Assembly: GCF_023897065.1 (NCBI RefSeq)
Contig: NZ_JAMHIV010000005.1
Span: forward strand, 228,195 to 292,194
Direction: 5' to 3'
DNA: 64,000 bases
Source of the DNA: Crossiella sp. SN42
GTDB lineage: Bacteria; Actinomycetota; Actinomycetes; Mycobacteriales; Pseudonocardiaceae
Under the pieces are notes generated by a model. The model had not been told where the DNA came from, ran no database searches, and saw only the letters and a list, made by a program, of their open reading frames with translations. Each line of letters starts with the position of its first letter. Position 1 is the first letter of the stretch. The translations under genes were made by a program, and so were the position numbers. Of this stretch, positions 36,528 to 43,853 are shown in pieces.

Positions 36528-37787
36528 TCAGCCGGTGCGCCGCTGGTGCTGCCGGACCCGTTCTTCCAGCAGCGGCACCAGCTCCACCGGGTACGGCAGG
36601 CTTCGCAGCTCCTGGTGGAAACGGGCCGCGCCGGCCCGGAACCCGGGTTCGGTCAGCAGCCGGGCCACCGCCTGCTTGGCCTTCTCCGGGGTGAACTCCT
36701 CGGCGCCGAGCACCAGCCCGTTGCCGGTGGCGGCCACCCCGCGCGCCACGTTGTGCTCGCCCCAGTTGGGCACCGGGCAGAGCAGCTGCGGGACCTCGTG
36801 CACGCCCGCGGTCATCACCGAGCCCTCGCCGGCGTGGTTGATGATCACCGAGCAGGTCGGCAGGATCTGGCTCAGTGGCACGTAGTCCACGATCCGCAGG
36901 TTCTCCGGCGGGTTCTCGATCGGCTTGGTCTTGTCCAGGGTGACCACCAGCTCGATGTCCAGCTCGCACAGCGCGCGCACGGTGTCCTCGAAGCTGGATC
37001 CGCTGACCTGGAACAGCATCCGGCCGCGGCCGGAGGTGCCGAAGGTCATCACCACCCGGGGCCGCTCGGGCGCGGTGGTGGCCCAGTCCTGGGTGACCGC
37101 GCCACCGTTGTAGGGCGCCCAGCGCATCGGCAGGTAGTCGATCTCGGTGGGGATGCGCCAGTCCGCGGGCCGCTGGTCGATGCTGAACTCGCCGAGGATC
37201 TGGGTCTCGCTGAACTCCAGCCCGTACGGCTCCAGCATGGGCGCCATCATCCAGTCCAGCGAGCCCTCGATGATCATGTCGCCGGTGTTCTCCCGGCGGG
37301 AGAACCGCTCCCAGATCCAGCCCACGTTGTCCTGGCCCCACAACAGCCTGCCGTGCGGGGTGCCGGTGGCCTCGGCGGCCACCGCGGCCTGGATGCACAG
37401 CGGGTCCCACAGCACCAGGTCCGGTTTCCAGTCCCGGCACAGCCGCACCAGCTCGTCCAGATCGGGCGTGTGCAAGGACAACGCGCCGACCAGGGTCAGC
37501 CAGGCCTGGTGCCAGGGCTCATCCGGCTCGAAGCCGCGGATGGCCAGGTCGTTGTCCAGCTCCTCCAGGTCGTGCAGGTTCGCGTTGAACTCCAGCATGG
37601 CCTGCATGCGCTCGTTCTCGCAGGAGCCGAAGGCGACCGCGTTCAGGCCGCTCTGCCCGACCTCGTGCGCCATCGACGGGTGCACCGCGACCCGCACCTG
37701 GTGGCACTGCGCCTGCAGCGACCAGGCCAGCGGCACCATCGGGTAGACATGGGCCGCAGCCGGGAAGCTGACGAAGAGAACCCGCAC
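36528..37787 (-). CDS. Macrolide-type deoxysugar glycosyltransferase (DesVII/SpnP-like, GT-B)
   Basis: A 419-residue GT1-family enzyme expected to attach the dimethylamino deoxysugar to the macrolide. The N-terminus MRVLFVSFPAAAHVYPMVPLAWSLQ is the acceptor-side start typical of macrolide glycosyltransferases. The C-terminal donor site contains INHAGEGSVMTAGVHEVPQLLCP and NWGEHNVARGV. The start is GTG at 37787, 24 bp after the reductase stop. Many members (DesVII, TylM2) need a P450-like helper protein encoded beside them; none is seen here, so it may act alone, as is believed for SpnP. Which of the two glycosyltransferases uses which sugar is inferred from neighbourhood only. Confidence 0.85.
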   Translation of the reverse strand: MRVLFVSFPAAAHVYPMVPLAWSLQAQCHQVRVAVHPSMAHEVGQSGLNAVAFGSCENERMQAMLEFNANLHDLEELDNDLAIRGFEPDEPWHQAWLTLVGALSLHTPDLDELVRLCRDWKPDLVLWDPLCIQAAVAAEATGTPHGRLLWGQDNVGWIWERFSRRENTGDMIIEGSLDWMMAPMLEPYGLEFSETQILGEFSIDQRPADWRIPTEIDYLPMRWAPYNGGAVTQDWATTAPERPRVVMTFGTSGRGRMLFQVSGSSFEDTVRALCELDIELVVTLDKTKPIENPPENLRIVDYVPLSQILPTCSVIINHAGEGSVMTAGVHEVPQLLCPVPNWGEHNVARGVAATGNGLVLGAEEFTPEKAKQAVARLLTEPGFRAGAARFHQELRSLPYPVELVPLLEERVRQHQRRTG

Positions 37788-37811
37788 AGCCGAACTCCGT
37801 CCTCAGTAGAC

Positions 37812-38798
37812 TTACCAGGCCCACGCTTCGGGGCCGGGGCCGCCGTTGCCGACGGGTGGGAAGATCAGGTCCAGTTCGTCCAGCAAAGCCTGGGGCAGCT
37901 TCAGTTCCAGCGCGTTGAGCGCGCCGGTCAGCTGGGCCTGCGTGCGCGGCCCGATCACCGGCGCGGTCACCCCCGGCCGGTTCAGCACCCAGGCCAGGCC
38001 CACTTCGGCCGGGTCCAGGTCGTGGCTCTGGCACAGCTTCTCGTAGGCGGCCACCGCGTCGGCGTGCTTGGCCATGGCCACCTGGGCCCGGCCCTGCGCG
38101 GTCTTCACCGCGGTGCCCTCGGCCAGCTTCTTCGTCGCGCCGGAGAGCAGTCCGCCGTGCAGCGGCGACCAGGGCAGCACGGCCAGGCCGTACTTCTGCG
38201 CGGCCGGGATCAGCTCCAGTTCCACCGTCCTGGTGACCAGGTTGTAGACGCAGCTTTCCGCGACCAGGCCGAGGAAGTTGCGTTCCCTGGCGCTGGCCTG
38301 GGCCTCCACCAGGTGCCAGCCGGCGAAGTTGGAGGATGCGACGTAGCGGATTTTGCCTTGCCACACCAGGGTTTCCATCGCCTGCCACACCTCCTCCCAG
38401 GGCGCGGACCGGTCGATGTGGTGCATGTAGTACACGTCGATCCAGTCCGTGCCCAGCCGCCGCAGCGACTGCTCGCAGGAGGCGATGATGTTGCGCGCGG
38501 ACAGGCCGGAGTCATTGGGCAGGTCGGTCATCGGGTTGCCGACCTTGGTGCCCAGCACCACCTTCTCCCGGCGGTTGCCGCCCAGGGCGAACCACTCGCC
38601 GAGCAGCTCCTCGGTGTAGCCCTTGTGCTTCTGCCAGCCGTACTGGTTCGCGGTGTCCAGGAAGTTGATCCCGCGCTCCAGCGCCAGGTCCAGCAGCGCG
38701 AAGGCTTCCTCGGTGGTGGTGCGCACCCCCAGGTTCAACGTGCCGAAGCAGAGCGGGCTGATCCGCAACGCGGTGCGGCCCAACGTGGTGTACTCCAT
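37812..38798 (-). CDS. Aldo/keto reductase, probable NDP-hexose C3-ketoreductase
   Basis: A 328-residue aldo/keto reductase of the group containing TylCII and EryBII, which reduce intermediates of 2,6-dideoxyhexose synthesis. The catalytic tetrad is visible: Asp and Tyr in FLDTANQYGW, Lys in VVLGTKVG and His in YYMHHIDR. The cofactor-binding C-terminus has WSPLHGGLLSG and PVIGPRTQAQL. ATG at 38798 follows a strong GGAGGAG site, 21 bp after the upstream glycosyltransferase. Since a 2,3-dehydratase is encoded nearby, the likely task is reduction of the C3 ketone it generates. The exact substrate and stereochemistry are not readable from sequence. Confidence 0.8.
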   Translation of the reverse strand: MEYTTLGRTALRISPLCFGTLNLGVRTTTEEAFALLDLALERGINFLDTANQYGWQKHKGYTEELLGEWFALGGNRREKVVLGTKVGNPMTDLPNDSGLSARNIIASCEQSLRRLGTDWIDVYYMHHIDRSAPWEEVWQAMETLVWQGKIRYVASSNFAGWHLVEAQASARERNFLGLVAESCVYNLVTRTVELELIPAAQKYGLAVLPWSPLHGGLLSGATKKLAEGTAVKTAQGRAQVAMAKHADAVAAYEKLCQSHDLDPAEVGLAWVLNRPGVTAPVIGPRTQAQLTGALNALELKLPQALLDELDLIFPPVGNGGPGPEAWAW

Positions 38799-38819
38799 GA
38801 CTCCTCCTCCGGCCCGCGC

Positions 38820-40220
38820 TCAGGTGGCAGACCGGGTCGGCTGCTCGGCCAACTCGCCCTTGAGCAGCTGGAGCAGCAGCTCCGCGGCCCGTTCCCGGCC
38901 ACCGGCGGCCTGCTGCACCTTGGCGATCCGCTCGGCGTTGTCCCGGAAGGACGGTTCGGTCAGCACCCTGGTCAGCTTGGCGGTGATGTCCGCGGGCTCG
39001 ATCAGGTGCGGGCGGCGCACGGTCAGGCTGACGCCGAAGTGCTCGCCGCGGGTGGCGATGTCGTGGCAGTCGGCGAACATCGGCCGGGTCACCATCGGCT
39101 TGCCGAAGTACAGGCTCTCGTGGAAACCGTTGCTGCCGGCGTGGGTGAAGAAGACCTTGACGCTGGGGTGGGCCAGCACGTCGTACTGGGAGGGCAGCCA
39201 GGACTCGATGCGCAGGTTCGACGGCAGGTCCGCGGGCAGCAGCTGGTGACGTTCCCTGGGCAGGTTCCACAGCACGTGGTGCCGGCCGTCCAGGTTCCTG
39301 GCCACCTGCACGATGCCGGCCACGTCGGCGCGGCTGAGCCTGGCCAGCGTGCCGAGTCCGATGTAGACAACCGAGTCGCGCACATCCAGCCAGTCCCCCA
39401 CCTCGGTGCGGCCGGACACCTCCGGCAGCGGGGGCAACATCGCGCCGGTCAGCTCCAGCCGTTCCGGCTTGGGGAACGGGAAGTCCACCTCCGCCACCGA
39501 GAACGCCATCACCATCTTGGAGTCGGTGACCTGCCCGTCGGTGCGCATCGCCTCCCGGGTGATGCCGCACTCGATCTGCAACTTGACATATTCCTGGAGG
39601 TGCGGCCGCATCTTCGGCCCCATATACATCGCCAAGGTGCGCAGCCCGAAGAGCGTGTTTTGCAGCTTCTGGAGCGGGTTCATCGGGTAGGGCAGCCCGG
39701 TGTTCGGGCGCGGGAAACCCTTGGGCAGGTGCGACTTCGCCAGCAGCGGCACCCAGGAGGCGTAGGAGTGGCTGGGCAGGAAGGGCAGCGTGGCCACGAA
39801 CGGGATGCCGCGCGCGATGGCCAGCGAGGTGGCGAAGCTGCTGGCGCTCTCGATCACCATCAGCGCGGGCTTGAGCTCGTCCACCGCCGCGGTCAGCTTG
39901 CGGTACTCCTCGGCCATCAGCTTGGGCTGCATGACCATCCGCAGCGACTCCCGGTGCGAGACGAACCGCTTCCGGCTGGAGAACCGGGAATACGCCTCAT
40001 CGTCCATTGTGGACAGAGACAGCTCCGGCGCGCCCCTGCCGAGCGAGGCGAAGGACAGCCCCCGCCCCTCGATCTGGCCGCGCCGCGACTCGTCGGTGGC
40101 GTACCAGACCTCGGGCACCCCCCGATCGGCCAGCTCACCGGCCAGCACCAGCATCGGGTTCAGCAACCCGCTCTCCGGCCTGCTGACGAACAACACGGGC
40201 CGCCGGTCATCCGCACTCAT
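38820..40220 (-). CDS. Polyene-type glycosyltransferase (NysDI/AmphDI-like)
   Basis: A 466-residue UGT-like glycosyltransferase. The N-terminus RPVLFVSRPESGLLNPMLVLA, the segment ALMVIESASSFATSLAI and the donor-site stretch FFTHAGSNGFHESLYFGKPMV resemble, from memory, the NysDI/AmphDI/PimK enzymes that move GDP-mycosamine to a polyene macrolactone. ATG at 40220 is chosen because it has GGGAAGG upstream; a more upstream GTG would place the operator inside the gene. It is the first gene of the five-gene sugar operon and has its own PAS-LuxR-type box. Its likely donor is a GDP-6-deoxyhexose, given the polyene-type GDP-mannose 4,6-dehydratase at 49877-50908. The actual sugar (mycosamine or unaminated 6-deoxymannose) is open. 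Confidence 0.82.
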   Translation of the reverse strand: MSADDRRPVLFVSRPESGLLNPMLVLAGELADRGVPEVWYATDESRRGQIEGRGLSFASLGRGAPELSLSTMDDEAYSRFSSRKRFVSHRESLRMVMQPKLMAEEYRKLTAAVDELKPALMVIESASSFATSLAIARGIPFVATLPFLPSHSYASWVPLLAKSHLPKGFPRPNTGLPYPMNPLQKLQNTLFGLRTLAMYMGPKMRPHLQEYVKLQIECGITREAMRTDGQVTDSKMVMAFSVAEVDFPFPKPERLELTGAMLPPLPEVSGRTEVGDWLDVRDSVVYIGLGTLARLSRADVAGIVQVARNLDGRHHVLWNLPRERHQLLPADLPSNLRIESWLPSQYDVLAHPSVKVFFTHAGSNGFHESLYFGKPMVTRPMFADCHDIATRGEHFGVSLTVRRPHLIEPADITAKLTRVLTEPSFRDNAERIAKVQQAAGGRERAAELLLQLLKGELAEQPTRSAT

Positions 40221-40269
40221 CCGCAGCACCTTCCCAGAGACGACACCAGTACGTTCTCCCACACCCGCC

Positions 40270-40285
40270 ACCGGGAATACCCCAG
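40270..40285. promoter_or_regulatory. Candidate PAS-LuxR operator before the sugar operon
   Basis: ACCGGGAATACCCCAG matches 13 of 16 positions of the PimM consensus CTVGGGAWWTCCCBAG. It lies 50 bp before the ATG of the glycosyltransferase in a 75-bp gap and would control five genes (40220-34584). Confidence 0.5.
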
Positions 40286-40295
40286 TACCACAGCG

Positions 40296-41735
40296 TCAGC
40301 GCAGGCCGCGGAGGCAGGCGATGAGGCTGCGCGCCTCGACGTTGACGTAGCGGCTGTGCTGGAGCAGCCCGTTGAGCTGGTGCAGGGTCAGCCAGCGGTA
40401 GTCGGGCAGCTCGTCACCGCCGAAGTCGGGGGCCACCTCGATCACCATGTATCGGTTGCGCGCGTGGTAGAACCGCCCGCCCTCCTCCGAGAGCACGGTG
40501 TCGAACAGGATTCGGCCGGGCTCGGCGCTGAGCACGTGGTCCAGGAACGGGGGCCGGTGCTCTTCCATGCCCAGCTTGGTGTAGGTCTCCGGGCTGCACT
40601 GCACGGTGGAGGCCAGCTCGACCACGTCCAGGTAGCCCGGTTCGACGCGGGCGTTGACCAGCGCGTGCAGCACGCCGTCCACGTTCTTCACCAGCATGGC
40701 CACCACGCCCAGGCCGTGCGGCTGGATCAGCGGCTGGGTCCAGCCGGAGACCTCGCGGCTGTTCGTCTTGACCCGCACCGCCATCACGCTGAAGAAGCCA
40801 CCGCTCTCGTGGTGGATCTCCCGCTCGGTGTGCCGCCAGTTCCGCACCGAGCGCAACGGGATCAGCTCGGTGCTGATCTGGTGCTCGGACTGCCGGGAGG
40901 TGATCCAGCTCAGCACCTCCGCGCTGGAGGAGATGCTGCCTGCGTAGGCGTCGCAGGAGCGCGCGATCGCCTCGGCCAGCCCGTCGCCGACGGTGTCGTG
41001 CGCGCCCTCGAAGCCCGCGGGCATGCAGGAGAGCACGGTCCGGGCGTCCATGTTCACCGCGTCGTCGTGCGCCAGCAACGCGTTGAGCTGCCCGAGGGTG
41101 ACCCACTGGAAGTCCGCCAGCAGCTCGACCTCGGTGTCCACCTCCACGATCATGTTGCGGTTGCGCTTGCGGTAGAACCAGGTGCCCTGCTCGGACTGGA
41201 GCACATCGGCCAGCACCCGGTGCCGGGCGAAGTCGCGGAAGTAGTCCAGGTACGGCACCGCGGCCCCGCCGTGCGCCTGGGTGTAGTTGCTGCGGGTGGC
41301 CTGCACGGTCGGGGACAGCTGCATGCCGTTGACGTTGCCCGGTTCCTGCTTGGCCTGCATCAGGCAGTGCAGCACCCCGTCGAACTCCTTGACCAGGATG
41401 CCCAGGATGCCGATCTCCGGCTGGTTGATGATCGGCTGGGTCCAGCTGCCGACCGGCCCCGAACTGGTCTGCACGCTCAGGCCCTGCACGCTGAAGAAGC
41501 GGCCGGTGTCGTGCTGGATGTTGCCGGTGAGCCGGTCGAAGCCCCAGCGGTCCAGCTCGTCGAACGGGATCACCTCGACCTCGTGCGTCTGCACCTGGGC
41601 ACGCTCGTCCATCCAGGCCAGCACATCGCCCGGCGAGTGCCGGGTGCCCGCGACCTCACAGGCCGAGCGGGCCAGCCGATGGCGCAGGACCTGGTCCGGC
41701 TTGCGCAGGGGCGGGGTTCCGGTCCGACTGCTCAT
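40296..41735 (-). CDS. NDP-hexose 2,3-dehydratase
   Basis: A 479-residue enzyme that removes the C2 hydroxyl from NDP-4-keto-6-deoxyglucose, the first committed step to 2,6-dideoxysugars. It shows the family's internal duplication. Each half contains a FFSV segment, a WTQP(I/L)I segment, a LVK-(E/N)-DGVLH segment and an EPG segment (about residues 85-190 and 300-400), then a FYxxRNR segment near the end of each half. Length fits the family (about 470-490). ATG at 41735 has GAGGAG just upstream. A PAS-LuxR-type box precedes it by 56 bp. Partners here are the aldo/keto reductase, aminotransferase and N-methyltransferase. No sugar nucleotidyltransferase or TDP-glucose 4,6-dehydratase is in the window, so these must be supplied from elsewhere. 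Confidence 0.9.
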   Translation of the reverse strand: MSSRTGTPPLRKPDQVLRHRLARSACEVAGTRHSPGDVLAWMDERAQVQTHEVEVIPFDELDRWGFDRLTGNIQHDTGRFFSVQGLSVQTSSGPVGSWTQPIINQPEIGILGILVKEFDGVLHCLMQAKQEPGNVNGMQLSPTVQATRSNYTQAHGGAAVPYLDYFRDFARHRVLADVLQSEQGTWFYRKRNRNMIVEVDTEVELLADFQWVTLGQLNALLAHDDAVNMDARTVLSCMPAGFEGAHDTVGDGLAEAIARSCDAYAGSISSSAEVLSWITSRQSEHQISTELIPLRSVRNWRHTEREIHHESGGFFSVMAVRVKTNSREVSGWTQPLIQPHGLGVVAMLVKNVDGVLHALVNARVEPGYLDVVELASTVQCSPETYTKLGMEEHRPPFLDHVLSAEPGRILFDTVLSEEGGRFYHARNRYMVIEVAPDFGGDELPDYRWLTLHQLNGLLQHSRYVNVEARSLIACLRGLR

Positions 41736-41790
41736 AACGGCTCCTCGCGCCATCGGCTGCATGCTCACTGCCGTTGGTACACGCGCTGGG

Positions 41791-41806
41791 GTAGGGACTT
41801 CCCCAG
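41791..41806. promoter_or_regulatory. Candidate PAS-LuxR operator before the 2,3-dehydratase gene
   Basis: GTAGGGACTTCCCCAG matches 14 of 16 positions of CTVGGGAWWTCCCBAG, and the wider stretch 41786-41806 has inverted CTGGGG/CCCCAG ends. It lies 56 bp before the dehydratase ATG. It shares the 11 bases GACTTCCCCAG with the box at 43753. Confidence 0.6.
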
Positions 41807-41809
41807 AGT

Positions 41810-43657
41810 TCAGCCCAGGTCCAGCCGCGGCCGGTACACCTCGAGCCAGGAGGCCGCGTCCAGCACCCGGTCCAGGCTCTCCCGCACCACCTCGGGCATG
41901 GCGGCCGGATCCACGCTCATCGTCTCCTCCACCCACTTGCGGTTCATGATCTCGAAGACCGGGTGGTCCTTGCCCGCCAACAGTTCTTTGGCCATCCGCT
42001 GGAGCTCGGCAGCGTAGCGCGGGTCCTGGGTGGCCGGGTACGGGCTCTTCACCCGCTGCGCCACACTGTCCGGCAGCAGCGGGCCGGTGGCCGCGCGCAG
42101 CAGGCTCTTCTCCCTGCGGTCAAAGGTCATCATGTCCCACGGCACGCTGTAGACCTGTTCCACCAGGCGGTGGTCGCAGAAGGGCACCCGCACCTCCAGC
42201 CCGACCGCCATGCTGATCCGGTCCTTGCGGTCCAGCAGCAGCGGCAGGAACCGGGTGATGTGCAGGTACTTCAGCACCTTGGTGGCGTGCTCGTCATCGT
42301 CGTCGCCGTCGAAGCGGTCGATCTCGGCGACCGCGGTGCGGTACTGGTCCTGGATGTAGGTCTCCAGGTCCAGGTTCGCCGAGAGCCGGTCGTTGAAGAT
42401 CTCGTCGACCTCGGCCTCGGCCAGCATCTCCACCAGCGGCATCATCCACGGGAAGATGCCGGACTCGCGGATGGCCGGGATGTGGAACCACGGGTACCCG
42501 GCGAACACCTCGTCCGCGCCCTCGCCGGAGAGGGCCACCGTGGAGTGCTCCCGGATCGCCTTGAACAGTTGGTACAGCGAGACATCCACATCGGCGATGC
42601 CGATCGGGAACCCGCGCGCCCGCACCACCGCGGCCCTGGTTTCCGGGTCCAGCATGGCATCCGGGGACAGCACGATGTCCCGGTGCTCGGCGCCGACGTG
42701 CGCGGCCACCTCCCTGGCATACGGCGAGTCCGGGGTGCCGCGCATGGAGTCGGGCTGGAAGTTGTCGGTCAGGCCGGTGAAGTCCACGGTGAAGCTGCGC
42801 GCCCGCTCACCCTGCTCCGCCAGTTCCCGCGCGGCCACCGCGGTCAGCGAGCTGGAGTCCAGGCCGCCGGAGAGCAGCACGCAGCGCGGCACGTCGGAGA
42901 CCAGCTGGCGGCGCACGATGTCGCCGAGCAGGTCCCGCACCTCGCCGATGGTGGTGTCCAGGTCGGCGGTGTGCTCGCGCGGGGTCAGCTTCCAGTAGAC
43001 CCGCTCGCGCAACCCGCTCCGGTCCAGCAGCACCAGTCCGCCGGGCCGCACCTCACGCATCCCGGCCCACACGCCGTGTCCCGGTGTCTTGCAGGCGCCG
43101 AACATCTCGCGCATGCCTTCGAGGTTGATCACCGTCTCGGCCTCGGGGTGCGCCAGGATCGCCCTGGACTCCGAGCCGAAGAGCAGCCCGCCCTCGGTCG
43201 GGTAGTAGTACAGCGGCTTGATGCCCAGGCGGTCGCGCACCAGCACCAGCCGGTCGGACCGGGCGTCCCAGATGCCGAAGGCGTACATGCCGTTGAGCTT
43301 CTCGGCGAACTCCGGGCCCCACTCCAGGTAGGCGCGCAGCACCACCTCGGTGTCGCTGGCGGTGGTGAACCGGTGACCCCTGGCGCGCAGCTCGTCGCGC
43401 AGCTCGACGTAGTTGTAGACCTCGCCGCTGTAGGTCAGCGCCACCTCGCCGTCGGGGGTGTCCACGCTCATCGGCTGCTTGCCACCGGCCAGGTCGATGA
43501 TCGCCAGGCGGCGGTGGCCGAAGGCGACGTGGCGGCGGACCCACGCGCCGCCGTCGTCGGGGCCACGACAGCACATCGTGTCCGTCATCGCCTCCAGGGC
43601 CTGCCGCTCCTGGGTCAGGTCACGATCGAATGCGATCCAGCCGGTGATTCCGCACAT
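41810..43657 (-). CDS. Asparagine-synthase-type glutamine amidotransferase
   Basis: A 615-residue class II glutamine-dependent amidotransferase that should adenylate a carboxylate and convert it to an amide. ATG at 43657 is fixed by the catalytic Cys2 of MCGITGW, which must follow the initiator Met, and by GGTGGAGG upstream. The N-terminal glutaminase has RGPDDGG, GHRRLAIIDL and YSGEVYNY. The synthetase domain has the pyrophosphate loop LLSGGLDSSSL (about residue 263) and LSGEGADEVFAGY. A dedicated copy inside a polyketide regulon (box 96 bp upstream) argues for a tailoring or starter-unit role. Candidates are amidation of an exocyclic carboxyl, as in polyene carboxamides, or a malonamate starter as made by OxyD-type enzymes. 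Ordinary asparagine synthesis is the dull alternative. Confidence 0.9.
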   Translation of the reverse strand: MCGITGWIAFDRDLTQERQALEAMTDTMCCRGPDDGGAWVRRHVAFGHRRLAIIDLAGGKQPMSVDTPDGEVALTYSGEVYNYVELRDELRARGHRFTTASDTEVVLRAYLEWGPEFAEKLNGMYAFGIWDARSDRLVLVRDRLGIKPLYYYPTEGGLLFGSESRAILAHPEAETVINLEGMREMFGACKTPGHGVWAGMREVRPGGLVLLDRSGLRERVYWKLTPREHTADLDTTIGEVRDLLGDIVRRQLVSDVPRCVLLSGGLDSSSLTAVAARELAEQGERARSFTVDFTGLTDNFQPDSMRGTPDSPYAREVAAHVGAEHRDIVLSPDAMLDPETRAAVVRARGFPIGIADVDVSLYQLFKAIREHSTVALSGEGADEVFAGYPWFHIPAIRESGIFPWMMPLVEMLAEAEVDEIFNDRLSANLDLETYIQDQYRTAVAEIDRFDGDDDDEHATKVLKYLHITRFLPLLLDRKDRISMAVGLEVRVPFCDHRLVEQVYSVPWDMMTFDRREKSLLRAATGPLLPDSVAQRVKSPYPATQDPRYAAELQRMAKELLAGKDHPVFEIMNRKWVEETMSVDPAAMPEVVRESLDRVLDAASWLEVYRPRLDLG

Positions 43658-43752
43658 GCGAAAGCCTCCACCACGCTCGGGAACAGGAAAGACGACATCC
43701 AGCGCTCGCCGGATGCCGACGGCCGCAGCGATGCAGTGGTACCGGCGCAGAT

Positions 43753-43768
43753 CTAGTGACTTCCCCAG
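43753..43768. promoter_or_regulatory. Candidate PAS-LuxR operator before the amidotransferase gene
   Basis: CTAGTGACTTCCCCAG matches 14 of 16 positions of CTVGGGAWWTCCCBAG. It lies in the 196-bp gap (43658-43853) downstream of the LAL gene, 96 bp before the amidotransferase ATG. Confidence 0.6.
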
Positions 43769-43853
43769 TGTCGCGGGATGCACCAATCGCCGACGGGGCC
43801 GCGAGCGGCCGGTTCCGGCCAGCCCGCCACCCCCGTCGACGTCCCCTTCGCGG

